Shown here in pieces: positions 25,348 to 34,375 of a stretch of 64,000 nt of DNA (position 1 is the first letter of the stretch; every line of letters begins with the position of its first letter). The notes beneath the pieces are model-generated. The model ran no database searches. It worked only from the letters and a program-made list of their open reading frames with translations, and was not told the origin of the DNA. The stretch comes from Corallococcus sp. AS-1-6 (lineage in GTDB: Bacteria; Myxococcota; Myxococcia; Myxococcales; Myxococcaceae), in the NCBI RefSeq assembly GCF_020037015.1, contig NZ_JAIQDE010000002.1, forward strand, positions 310,001 to 374,000, read 5' to 3'. The translations under genes and the position numbers were made by a program.

Positions 25348-26936
25348 GCGCGGATACCGCCCCTTCATGGGTTCGTGGCCACGCGGCCGCGACGCCGGAA
25401 GCTCCGGCGGTGGACTCGCCGTGGGCGCGGCTCACCTACGCCCAGTTGGAAGCGCGGATGCTCGCGCTCGCGGGACAGTTGCGCGCCGCAGGTGTGGAGC
25501 CCGGGGCTCGGGTCCTCATCGCCCTGCCCCTGGGCTGCGCTGCCGCCGTCGCGAGCCTCGCGGTGCAGGCCCTGGGTGCCTGCGCAGTGGAGCTGGACCG
25601 TGAGACGGGCGCGGACTCCCTGGCCAGCATCCTCACGCAGACGGGTGCCCGCCTCGCGGTCATCTTCGGGCAGGACGCGCGGCGCTGGACGGGACGCTCG
25701 CAGCTCACCCACTTCTTCGTCGTGCACGGCTCCCGTCCTCCGGAGCGCATGCTCGGGCTGCTGAAGCCCGCTTCGTGCACGTGGCTTCAGGAGGACGGCG
25801 CGGTGGATCCGGACGTGCGCCCGGAGCCGCTGGCCGCCCTGCCCTCGCTGCCTCCGGATGCGCCCGCTTCCATCGTCTACACGTCCGGCAGCACGGGCAC
25901 GCCCCGCGGCGTCGTGCAGACGTTCGCCAACATCGCGGCGAACACGCGCTCCATCGTGGAGTACCTGGGCCTCACGCCCCGCGACCGCGCCATGCTCATC
26001 CTTCCCCTGCACTACTGCTACGGGAAGAGCGTGCTCCAGACGCACCTGCTCGCGGGCGGCTCCGTGTTCCTGGATCCGCGCTTCATGTACCCACGGGTGG
26101 TGCTGGAGGCCATGGCCACCGAGTCCTGCACCGGCTTCGCGGGCGTGCCCCTCACCTTCGAGCTGCTGCGCCGTCAGGCCGCCCCGGACTCGCTCGCGAA
26201 CCTGAAGCTGCGCTACCTCACCCAGGCCGGCGGCGGCATGTCCCCGGACACCGTGCGCTGGACGCGCGAGGCCTTCCACCCGGCGGAGCTGTTCGTCATG
26301 TACGGCCAGACGGAGGCCACCGCGCGGCTCTCCTACCTGCCGCCCTCGCGCGCCACCGACAAGGCGGGCTCCATCGGCCAGGGCATCCCCGGCGTCACGC
26401 TGGCCGTGGTCGCGGACGACGGCTCGCCCCTGCCCGACGGCGAGGTGGGCCAGCTCGTGGCGAAGGGCGCCAACGTCACGCCGGGCTATCTCAACGCGCC
26501 TGACGACACGGCCGCCATCCTCCACGACGGCTGGCTGTGGACCGGCGACCTCGCGTGGCGCGACGCGGACGGCTTCTTCTTCCTCGTCGGCCGCGCGAAG
26601 GAGATCCTCAAGGTCGGCGGCCACCGGGTGAGTCCCGCGGAGATGGAGCACGTCCTCGCGCGCCACCCGGCCGTGCTGGAGGTCGCCGTGGTGGGCGTGC
26701 CGGACGACCTGGGCGGCGAGGCCGCGTGCGCCGCCGTGGTGCTCCAGCCCGGCGCCAGCCCACAAGAGGACGACCTGCGCCGCTTCTGCCGCGAGGCGCT
26801 CCCGGCCCACAAGGTGCCACGCCACGTGCTGTTCATCGACGCGCTCCCCCGCGGGCCCACCGGCAAGGTGCTCAAGGCCGACCTGCGCACGCGCGTGCTG
26901 TCTTCACTCTCTTCTCCTGAACCGAGGTCGCCGTGA
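25344..26936 (+). CDS. AMP-forming acyl/amino-acid ligase (ANL superfamily)
   Basis: 530-residue adenylating enzyme. Core motifs in order: YTSGSTGTPRG (A3), MYGQTEA (A5), TGD (A7), GRAKEILKVGGHRVSPAEME (A8 hinge) and PTGK with the catalytic Lys508 (A10). It should activate a carboxylic acid as the acyl-adenylate and load CoA or, given the neighbour, the ACP pantetheine arm. The most similar context known to me is the acyl-CoA ligase of exosortase-A exopolysaccharide clusters. Start GTG 25344 is fixed by the GTGA overlap with the asparagine synthase. Confidence 0.9.
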   Translation: MSADTAPSWVRGHAAATPEAPAVDSPWARLTYAQLEARMLALAGQLRAAGVEPGARVLIALPLGCAAAVASLAVQALGACAVELDRETGADSLASILTQTGARLAVIFGQDARRWTGRSQLTHFFVVHGSRPPERMLGLLKPASCTWLQEDGAVDPDVRPEPLAALPSLPPDAPASIVYTSGSTGTPRGVVQTFANIAANTRSIVEYLGLTPRDRAMLILPLHYCYGKSVLQTHLLAGGSVFLDPRFMYPRVVLEAMATESCTGFAGVPLTFELLRRQAAPDSLANLKLRYLTQAGGGMSPDTVRWTREAFHPAELFVMYGQTEATARLSYLPPSRATDKAGSIGQGIPGVTLAVVADDGSPLPDGEVGQLVAKGANVTPGYLNAPDDTAAILHDGWLWTGDLAWRDADGFFFLVGRAKEILKVGGHRVSPAEMEHVLARHPAVLEVAVVGVPDDLGGEAACAAVVLQPGASPQEDDLRRFCREALPAHKVPRHVLFIDALPRGPTGKVLKADLRTRVLSSLSSPEPRSP

Positions 26937-27934
26937 CGATGAAGTTCTCCAAGCAGGTGCTGGAACTGGACTGGGAGGCCAAGGCCGCGTCGCTGTCCGA
27001 CGGGCTCAAGGAGGCCGTCCTCAAGAAGCTGCGCAAGCGCGGCCTGGTGGTCGCCGTCTCCGGCGGCATCGACTCCGCGTGCGTCGCGGCGCTGGCGGTG
27101 CGCGCGCTGGGGCCGGACCGCGTCTTCGGCCTGCTCTTGCCGGAGCGCGACTCCAGCGGCCTGTCCTCCAAGCTGGGCCGCGAGCTCTGCGAGAAGCTGG
27201 GCATCCAGTACACGCTGCACGACATCGCGCCCGTGCTGGAGGCCGCCGGGTGCTACTCGCAGCGCGACGCTGCGGTGCGCTCCGTGTTCCCCGCGTTCCA
27301 GCCGGACATGAAGTGGAAGATCGTCATGCACGGCGACCGGCTCAACACGGACGCCCTCAACGTCTTCTACGTGGTGGTGCAGGTGGACGGGCAGGAGCAG
27401 CGCTTCCGCCTCACGCCCCAGGCCTACGTGCAGATTGTCGCCGCCACCAACTTCAAGCAGCGCGTGCGCAAGATGATGGAGTACTTCCACGCGGACCGGC
27501 TGAACTTCGCCGCGTCCGGCACGCCCAACCGCCTGGAGTATGATCAGGGCTTCTTCGTGAAGCTGGGCGACGGCTCCGCGGACGTGAAGCCCATCGCCAG
27601 CCTCTACAAGACGCAGACCTACAAGCTCGCGCGGCACCTGGGCGTCATCGACGGCATCCTCAACCGCGAGCCCACCACGGACACCTTCAGCCTGGAGCAG
27701 TCCCAGGAGGACTTCTACTTCTCCGTGCACTACTCGCAGTTGGACCTCATCCTCTGGGCGAAGAACCACGGCGTCGCGCCGGAAGAGGTCGCGCCGGAGA
27801 TGGGCCTCACGCCGCAGCAGATCCAGCGCGTCTACGACGACATCGACCAGAAGCGCCGCACCACCGCGTACCTCCACGCGCAGCCGCTGCTGCTCGAAGA
27901 GGTCAGCGAGCTGAAGCCCTTCAAGATCGCCTGA
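26933..27934 (+). CDS. NAD-synthase-like (NadE family) ATP-dependent amide ligase
   Basis: 333 residues. Shows the PP-loop AVSGGIDSACVAAL at about 41-54, then the NadE-like blocks GTPNRLEYDQGFFVKLGDG, KPIASLYKTQTYKLARHLGV and a REPTTDTF loop. It lacks the nitrilase-type glutaminase half, so it would need free ammonia. The segment between about 100 and 150 (AGCYSQRDAAVRSVFP, FYVVVQVDGQEQRF) is unlike housekeeping NadE and lengthens the protein by about 60 residues. Its place at the end of the ACP cluster suggests an amidation role rather than bulk NAD supply. GTG 26933 (GTGA overlap, GAGG 5 bases before) or ATG 26939. Confidence 0.8.
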   Translation: MTMKFSKQVLELDWEAKAASLSDGLKEAVLKKLRKRGLVVAVSGGIDSACVAALAVRALGPDRVFGLLLPERDSSGLSSKLGRELCEKLGIQYTLHDIAPVLEAAGCYSQRDAAVRSVFPAFQPDMKWKIVMHGDRLNTDALNVFYVVVQVDGQEQRFRLTPQAYVQIVAATNFKQRVRKMMEYFHADRLNFAASGTPNRLEYDQGFFVKLGDGSADVKPIASLYKTQTYKLARHLGVIDGILNREPTTDTFSLEQSQEDFYFSVHYSQLDLILWAKNHGVAPEEVAPEMGLTPQQIQRVYDDIDQKRRTTAYLHAQPLLLEEVSELKPFKIA

Positions 27935-27940
27935 AGCGCC

Positions 27941-29005
27941 TCACCCGCCGCCGGAGCCAGGGGAACCGGAGGCCGCGTCGATGGTGTCCGCGGCCTCCAC
28001 CCGGAGGCGCTCCTCCGGGGTGAACGAGTCGAACAGCAGCCGCTGCACCGCGGCCTGACGCCGGGCCGGGTCCGGTTCGCTCTGGCCCAGCGCCGCGCGC
28101 TTCGCGCGGAAGTCCGCCAGCCGCTGCTTCCACTGCGCGCGCTCCGCGTCCAGCGCCTCCAGCCGCCCGGTGGCCTCCGGCCCCACGGTGGACAGCCGGT
28201 GCTGGTGCAGGTCCTCCGCCGTCGCTCCCGCCGCCAGCAGCTCTTGCTCCACGGCCTGCTGCCGCAGCGGGCGCACCGCCTCCTCGCGGCTGGCGCGCAC
28301 GTCCGGGGGCAACCGCTCCTCCAGGGCCGCCATGCGCTGCTCGCGCTCCTCCTTCGTCAGCGACGCGTCCTTCATCAGCTTCAGCCGCTCCACGGCGACG
28401 GCGTCCACCGCCTCCTCGTGTCCGAAGAGGCCGTCCGCCACGCCCGGGCCCAGGTGCTCCCGGCGCAGCTTGCGCAGGGCCTCCAGGCGCTCCGCCGCGT
28501 CCGGCATGGCCGCGGAGCCCTTCGCCCCCAGCCCCCGCGCCGCCTCCAGGTAGGCCAGGTAGTCGTCCAGCACCTGCACCGCTTCGTCCATGGCGGCGGC
28601 GGGCAGCTTCTTCGCCCGCAGGGCCGTGAGGATGCGCTCGCGGATGAGCGACGCGGGCTCCTCGCCCGTGGCGGACAGGTAGTAGTTGAAGAAGCGGCGC
28701 AGGTCCGCGTTCGGCACCAGGTGCCCGGACGCATCCACCACCACCGCGCCGTCCTCCTCCGTGTCCTGGAGCGAGCCGGGCAGCGGCGGCAGCGGCGCGT
28801 CCCGCGACGGAGCCGGGCTCGCCGTCGCGGCGGCACCGGAAACGGCGGGAGACGCCGCGCGCGGCAGCCCCTGCGCGACGGGCGCCGCGGGCGGCGGGAC
28901 AGCGGGCCCGGGCGCATCCTCCGCCCGGACCTTCCACCACGAGAAGACGCCGGCACCCAGGAGGGCGCACAGCGCGACCACGAGAATGACGGCGCGGCTC
29001 TTCAT
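27941..29005 (-). CDS. Lipase-specific foldase (LifO family secretion chaperone)
   Basis: 354 residues: one N-terminal membrane anchor (about 5-23), a Pro/Ala-rich linker to about residue 75, then the foldase. The LifO start motif is visible as PGSLQDTEEDGAVVVDASGHL and RRFFNYYLSATGE, followed by long charged helices rich in Leu, Arg and Glu. These periplasmic steric chaperones fold one partner lipase before type II export. The partner lies 22 bases upstream on the same strand, in the usual lipase-then-foldase order. The C-terminus is a short Gly-rich tail. Convergent with the NadE-like gene, 6 bases apart. Confidence 0.92.
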   Translation of the reverse strand: MKSRAVILVVALCALLGAGVFSWWKVRAEDAPGPAVPPPAAPVAQGLPRAASPAVSGAAATASPAPSRDAPLPPLPGSLQDTEEDGAVVVDASGHLVPNADLRRFFNYYLSATGEEPASLIRERILTALRAKKLPAAAMDEAVQVLDDYLAYLEAARGLGAKGSAAMPDAAERLEALRKLRREHLGPGVADGLFGHEEAVDAVAVERLKLMKDASLTKEEREQRMAALEERLPPDVRASREEAVRPLRQQAVEQELLAAGATAEDLHQHRLSTVGPEATGRLEALDAERAQWKQRLADFRAKRAALGQSEPDPARRQAAVQRLLFDSFTPEERLRVEAADTIDAASGSPGSGGG

Positions 29006-29027
29006 GGCGGGCGCTCCCTGCGGCGGA

Positions 29028-30113
<1,086 letters not shown>

Positions 30114-30172
30114 TCACTCCAACGCTCCGCGTCGAAACGGCAGCATGCGGGCCCATCCAGAGAAGAACGCAC

Positions 30173-30958
30173 TTGGACACCGCCGCCTATCAGGCCTTCA
30201 CCACGGAATTGACGCACAGCATTGACGCGGACGGTCGTGCCCGGGGGCTGGTGGCGCTGGGCTCGATGGCGGCGCGCGACTACGCGCCGGATGCCTTCAG
30301 CGACCACGACTTCTTCGTCATCGCGTGGCCGGGACACGCTGAAACATTGAGACAGGAGCGCGGCTGGCTGCCCCGCGCGGAGGACGTGGCGCTGGCGTTC
30401 CGCGAGACGGCGCACGGGCTCAAGGTCGTGTACCGCGACGGGCACCTGCTGGAGTTCGCGGTGTTCGACCTGGAGGAGCTGTCGTTCGCGCGCGTCAACC
30501 GCTACCGCGTGCTGCTGGACAAGGGCGGCGTGACGGAGCGCATGGACGCGCGCGCGCGGGACACGGCGGTGGAGCTCCAGCGCACGGCCCCGGACGACGC
30601 GTGGCTGTTCGGCCAGTGGCTCACGCAGGTGCTGGTGGGCGTGGGGCGCCACGCGCGCGGCGAAGGGCTCAGCGGGTGCGCGCGGCTCCACGAAGCGGTG
30701 CGCCTGTTCTGCCTGCTGCTCGCGCGCCACGTCCCCGCCCCCGAGGCTTCGCTGCTGGACGGGTTGGATCCGCTGCGGCGCGTGGAGCGCGTGTATCCGG
30801 AGACCGGCGGGGAGCTGGCGCGGGCCCTGGAGGGCGACACGCCGGGGCTCGCGCGCACGCTCCTGCGGCTCGCCGAGCGAGAGCTGTCCCACGTGCCCGC
30901 GTACCCGCGCGACGCGGTGGCCGCAGTGCGGGCCCGGCTCCAGGCGGTGCACCGGTAG
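30173..30958 (+). CDS. Nucleotidyltransferase-fold protein (aminoglycoside adenylyltransferase-like)
   Basis: About 261 residues. The nucleotidyltransferase signature is visible early as ALGSMAARDYAP followed by FSDHDFFVI (GS then DxD), and a helical C-terminal half rich in Leu/Arg follows. This resembles the minimal or aminoglycoside-type transferases that move AMP to small molecules or tRNA/protein. No conserved third acidic residue was identified with certainty. The start is unsure: TTG 30173 is preferred because the upstream part of the frame (from GTG 30068) lies in AT-richer sequence without coding bias. Target unknown. Confidence 0.65.
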   Translation: MDTAAYQAFTTELTHSIDADGRARGLVALGSMAARDYAPDAFSDHDFFVIAWPGHAETLRQERGWLPRAEDVALAFRETAHGLKVVYRDGHLLEFAVFDLEELSFARVNRYRVLLDKGGVTERMDARARDTAVELQRTAPDDAWLFGQWLTQVLVGVGRHARGEGLSGCARLHEAVRLFCLLLARHVPAPEASLLDGLDPLRRVERVYPETGGELARALEGDTPGLARTLLRLAERELSHVPAYPRDAVAAVRARLQAVHR

Positions 30959-30972
30959 GCACGGCGGGCGAC

Positions 30973-31725
30973 TCAGGCCCGGGCGGTGTCCTGCTCCCGG
31001 GCGTTGTGCGCGATGACGAGCACCCGCTCGGGATGCGGCTGCCGGCGCGCCCAGTCCAGGAGCGCGCTGAAGGCATCCGGCGCGGGGGCGGCCGTGGAGA
31101 GGAGCATGCGCGGCTGGTGTTCGTGGAAGAGGTCCTCCGCTCCCAGGTTCTGGGCCGCCCACGTGCGCCAGCCGGGCACCGGCTTGCCGGGCGCGGGCTG
31201 CAGGCCGGTGACGGTGAAGCCGCCGGCCATGAAGACGCGCGTCAGGCCCACGAGCGTCGCGCCCGTGCCGAAGCCGCACACCACGTGCCGCACCGTGGGG
31301 AAGCGCTCGCGCACCTGCGCGCGCAGGCCCGTCGCCCAGGCCTCCACGCACGCCACCATGGCCCGGTTGGTGAGCTGCCGGGGCCAGCTCCAGCCCTCGC
31401 GCTCCAGGGCCTGGGCCTGGTGGAACATGTCCGCCATCGAGTCCACCTGGCGCACCTGCCCCTGGAAGCCGTGGGCGCGCAGGTACGTCGCGCCCGCCGC
31501 GTCCGTCAGGGCCACCGTGGGCAGCCCCCGCTCGCGGCCCAGGACGTCCAGCGCCAGCGCGCTCGACGCGCCGGACAGCTCCACCAGCCCGCGCGAGCCC
31601 GGCGGCATCGCGGCCAGGTAGCGCGCGAAGGTGAGGTACTTGAGGCTGCCGGAGGGCTGCGCCCCGCCCCACAGCACCACCGGCCCGCCCGCACGCGGAC
31701 GCGACAGGGAAAACACTCCACGCAT
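30973..31725 (-). CDS. Orphan fold-type-II PLP-dependent protein
   Basis: 250 residues. Pattern of the cysteine synthase / tryptophan synthase beta superfamily: a Lys in GSLKYLTFARYL for the PLP Schiff base, a SGASSALAL loop where SGNTG usually binds substrate carboxylate, a Gly-rich phosphate loop GFGTGATLVG, and the GLQPAPG segment. It is about 50-60 residues shorter than ordinary cysteine synthases. The changed SGNTG loop suggests a different substrate, perhaps a deaminase or lyase. ATG 31725 has AGAGGGG upstream. Divergent from the lipoate ligase. Reaction not assignable. Confidence 0.7.
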   Translation of the reverse strand: MRGVFSLSRPRAGGPVVLWGGAQPSGSLKYLTFARYLAAMPPGSRGLVELSGASSALALDVLGRERGLPTVALTDAAGATYLRAHGFQGQVRQVDSMADMFHQAQALEREGWSWPRQLTNRAMVACVEAWATGLRAQVRERFPTVRHVVCGFGTGATLVGLTRVFMAGGFTVTGLQPAPGKPVPGWRTWAAQNLGAEDLFHEHQPRMLLSTAAPAPDAFSALLDWARRQPHPERVLVIAHNAREQDTARA

Positions 31726-31885
31726 GGCCGCCCCTCTGGCGCACGACCGCATTCCGCGCCCGACATGCGCCTGAGTCTTCCGGAGGGGGTGCCCCGCGGC
31801 CATTGCCCCCGGGACGGGGCGGATGTCCTGCGGGGGACGGCGCAAGTCCCTGCAACCACGTGGCGGGCGGTTATGCTCCCCGCCC

Positions 31886-32914
31886 ATGTCTCAAGCTCCT
31901 CGCGTCCGCATCCTGCTGTCGGAGACGTACAACCCCTGGTTCAACCTCGCGACCGAGGACTGGATCTTCCGCGAGCTGGACCCCTCCACCCAGACGCTCT
32001 TCCTCTGGCGCAACGACAACACGGTCGTCATCGGCCGGAACCAGAACCCGTGGTCCGAGTGCAACCTCACGCGCATGGAGGAGGACAAGGTCTTCCTCGC
32101 GCGGCGCACCAGCGGCGGCGGCGCGGTGTTCCACGACCTGGGCAACACCTGCTTCACGTTCCTGTCCGCGAAGGAGGGCTACAACAAGACGGCGAACGTC
32201 AGCATCCTGCTGGACGCCCTGTCGCGGCTGGGCGTGACGGCGCAGGCGTCCGGGCGCAACGACCTGGTGATTCCGCTGGAGGACGGCCCCCGGAAGATCA
32301 GCGGCAGCGCGTACCGCGAGACGAAGGACCGCGCCTTCCACCACGGCACCTTCCTCATCCACGCCAACCTATCGCGGCTGGCCAACTACCTCACGCCGCA
32401 CCCGAAGAAGCTGGAGTCCAAGGGCAGCGCGTCCGTGCGCTCGCGGGTGATGAACATCCGCGACCTCCAGCCGGAGGCCTCCCATGAGTCGCTGGTGAAG
32501 GCGATGATTGGAGCCTTCTGCGACTTCCACGGGGCCACCGCGGAGCCGGAGCTGCTGGAGCCCTCGTTCCTGGAGGGCCAGCCTTCGCTCAAGCGCACCT
32601 TCGAGCACTACGCGTCGTGGGACTGGCGCTTCGGCAACGCGCCCCGCTTCAGCCACCAGATGGTGGAGTACCTGTCGTGGGGCTTCTTCGAGGTCCACGT
32701 CGACGCGGAGAACGGACACGTCACCCGCGCGCAGGTCTTCTCGGATGCGCTCTACCCGGACCTCGTGCAGGACCTGCAGGCGGCGCTCACCGGCAAGCCG
32801 CACAGCCGCGACGGCATGCGGCAGGCCGTCTCCGAGGTCCGCGCCCGCCACCCCTCGCAGGAGCGCGAGCTGGCGGAGCTGGAGACGTGGCTGATGGGCC
32901 AGGTCGAGGTCTGA
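31886..32914 (+). CDS. lplA: Lipoate-protein ligase A
   Basis: 342 residues, with the biotin/lipoyl ligase fold. Family blocks visible: FNLATEDWIF, LFLWRNDNTVVIGRNQNP, RRTSGGGAVFHDLGN, GRNDLV and KISGSAYRETKDRAFHHGTFL. It activates free lipoate with ATP and attaches it to dehydrogenase E2 or GcvH lysines. An additional C-terminal accessory domain of about 90 residues (LSWGFFEVHVDAENGHV) is the LplA C-terminal lipoate-regulatory domain. ATG 31886 chosen by homology; the longer in-frame start at 31823 falls in non-coding sequence. Strand change on both sides makes it monocistronic. Confidence 0.93.
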   Translation: MSQAPRVRILLSETYNPWFNLATEDWIFRELDPSTQTLFLWRNDNTVVIGRNQNPWSECNLTRMEEDKVFLARRTSGGGAVFHDLGNTCFTFLSAKEGYNKTANVSILLDALSRLGVTAQASGRNDLVIPLEDGPRKISGSAYRETKDRAFHHGTFLIHANLSRLANYLTPHPKKLESKGSASVRSRVMNIRDLQPEASHESLVKAMIGAFCDFHGATAEPELLEPSFLEGQPSLKRTFEHYASWDWRFGNAPRFSHQMVEYLSWGFFEVHVDAENGHVTRAQVFSDALYPDLVQDLQAALTGKPHSRDGMRQAVSEVRARHPSQERELAELETWLMGQVEV

Positions 32915-32939
32915 CCCGGCCCCTCCGCCGTCGCTTCAC

Positions 32940-34259
32940 TCAGCGATGGCCACCACCGCCGTGGCCACCGCCCCAGCCGCCGCCATTGCCGCCACCGTGG
33001 CCGGAGCCGTGAGACCCACCGCCGCCGCTGGAGCCGCGCGAGGGGGACCCGCCGCCACGGCCGGAGCTGCCGCCGCCCCAACCGCCGCCGTGGCTGCTGG
33101 AGGACCCACCGCCGGTCTGCTGGACGCGAACGGAGCCGCCACCCCAACCGCCGCCGTTGCCGGACGAGGAGCGTCCCCCGCCACCCTGCGACGGGCGACC
33201 GGGGCTGGAGCCGCCACCCCAGCCGCCGCTGGACTCGTGAGAGCCACCGCGCGTGCCGTTCCCACCGGGAGGCGGATTGCGCGTGCCGCCCCAGCCGCCG
33301 CTGTTGCCACCGTTGCCGTTGTTCGACGAGTGGACGCCGCCGCCCTGCGGACGGTAGGGCCCGGGACGGCTGTCACCCCGGCCGTACGACGAGCCGTAGC
33401 GAGGACCGGCCGGCGACGCGTCATGCACGCGCGGCCCGTACCGGTACGGCCCCGGACGCGAGTAGTGGTAGCGGCCCGGGCGGTAGCGGTCGTACCCGTA
33501 GCCGTAGTAGCGCCACGACACGCCCGGGTAGCGGTACCACGTGCGCAGGAACGGGTTTGGACGGCCGAAGGAGAACGAGATGTGCGCGTGGCGGTAGACC
33601 GGGACGACGACCCGCACCGAGCCGTTCCAGCCCCAGCCGCCACCCACGAACACCCAGGACGGGCCGCGGCGCACCCAGTGCGGAGACACGAACACCAGGC
33701 CCGGACGCGGCGGCTCCATCCACGTGCCGGAGACCCACTCGTAGCCGTTGGCGCCCCAGTACCAGTAGCCCGGCGCCCACGTGTAGCCCACGGCCGGCGC
33801 GGGGGGCGGCGTCTCCACGCGCAGGGCCGGAGGCGCCTGGGTGGCCCTCACGTCCTCGCTGGCGACCTCGATGGGGATCTCCACCTCGGTGGAGCCCTCC
33901 GGGGCCCAGCCGCCGGACACCCAGCGCCAGACGTCGCCGTCCTGCGCCCAGTAGCCGTTGATGTACTGGTAGCCGGGCATGCGCTCCACCCAGCCGCCGG
34001 ACTTGAACTGCCAGTTGTCGCCGTCCCAGTACCAGTGCCCGGACGTCCAGATGGCGCCGGCATAGGGCCGGGGAGTCGGTGACTCGGCGGGCAGGTCGGG
34101 AGGCGGAGAGGGCGCGATGGGCCCGGAATCCTCCACGTTGGCCTGCTGGGCGTACCCGTCATCATCGCCCCAGTCATCCGCGGCGACCGGCGAGGTCTGC
34201 GCGAACGCCCCCTGGGACGCCAGGCCGACAATCAAACCCATCCACCATCGAGAACCCAT
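32940..34259 (-). CDS. Secreted YXWGXW-type repeat protein with Gly/Ser-rich tail
   Basis: 439 residues. A signal peptide (cleavage after about 20, GAFA) is followed by four aromatic repeats in residues 65-220, each of the form W-x2-G-x-W ... W-x3-G-x-W (for example WTSGHWYWDGDNW, INGYWAQDGDVW, APGYWYWGANGYEW, SPHWVRRGPSWVFV). Then comes a Tyr/Arg/Pro-rich stretch (230-290) and a Gly/Ser/Asn low-complexity tail to the end. YXWGXW proteins are surface or cell-wall proteins of unknown function. The tail looks disordered or matrix-like. Divergent from the histidine kinase gene, so the two may share regulation. Confidence 0.8.
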   Translation of the reverse strand: MGSRWWMGLIVGLASQGAFAQTSPVAADDWGDDDGYAQQANVEDSGPIAPSPPPDLPAESPTPRPYAGAIWTSGHWYWDGDNWQFKSGGWVERMPGYQYINGYWAQDGDVWRWVSGGWAPEGSTEVEIPIEVASEDVRATQAPPALRVETPPPAPAVGYTWAPGYWYWGANGYEWVSGTWMEPPRPGLVFVSPHWVRRGPSWVFVGGGWGWNGSVRVVVPVYRHAHISFSFGRPNPFLRTWYRYPGVSWRYYGYGYDRYRPGRYHYSRPGPYRYGPRVHDASPAGPRYGSSYGRGDSRPGPYRPQGGGVHSSNNGNGGNSGGWGGTRNPPPGGNGTRGGSHESSGGWGGGSSPGRPSQGGGGRSSSGNGGGWGGGSVRVQQTGGGSSSSHGGGWGGGSSGRGGGSPSRGSSGGGGSHGSGHGGGNGGGWGGGHGGGGHR

Positions 34260-34375
34260 GACTCCGTCTCCGATCTCCAGACACCCGAGGGGACGCGGGC
34301 TGCCCCCACTTTATTCACCCTGGAGGCTCCAGGCCCGCAAACCTGTCGACACTGCTACAGTCCCGCGGGACGCGA

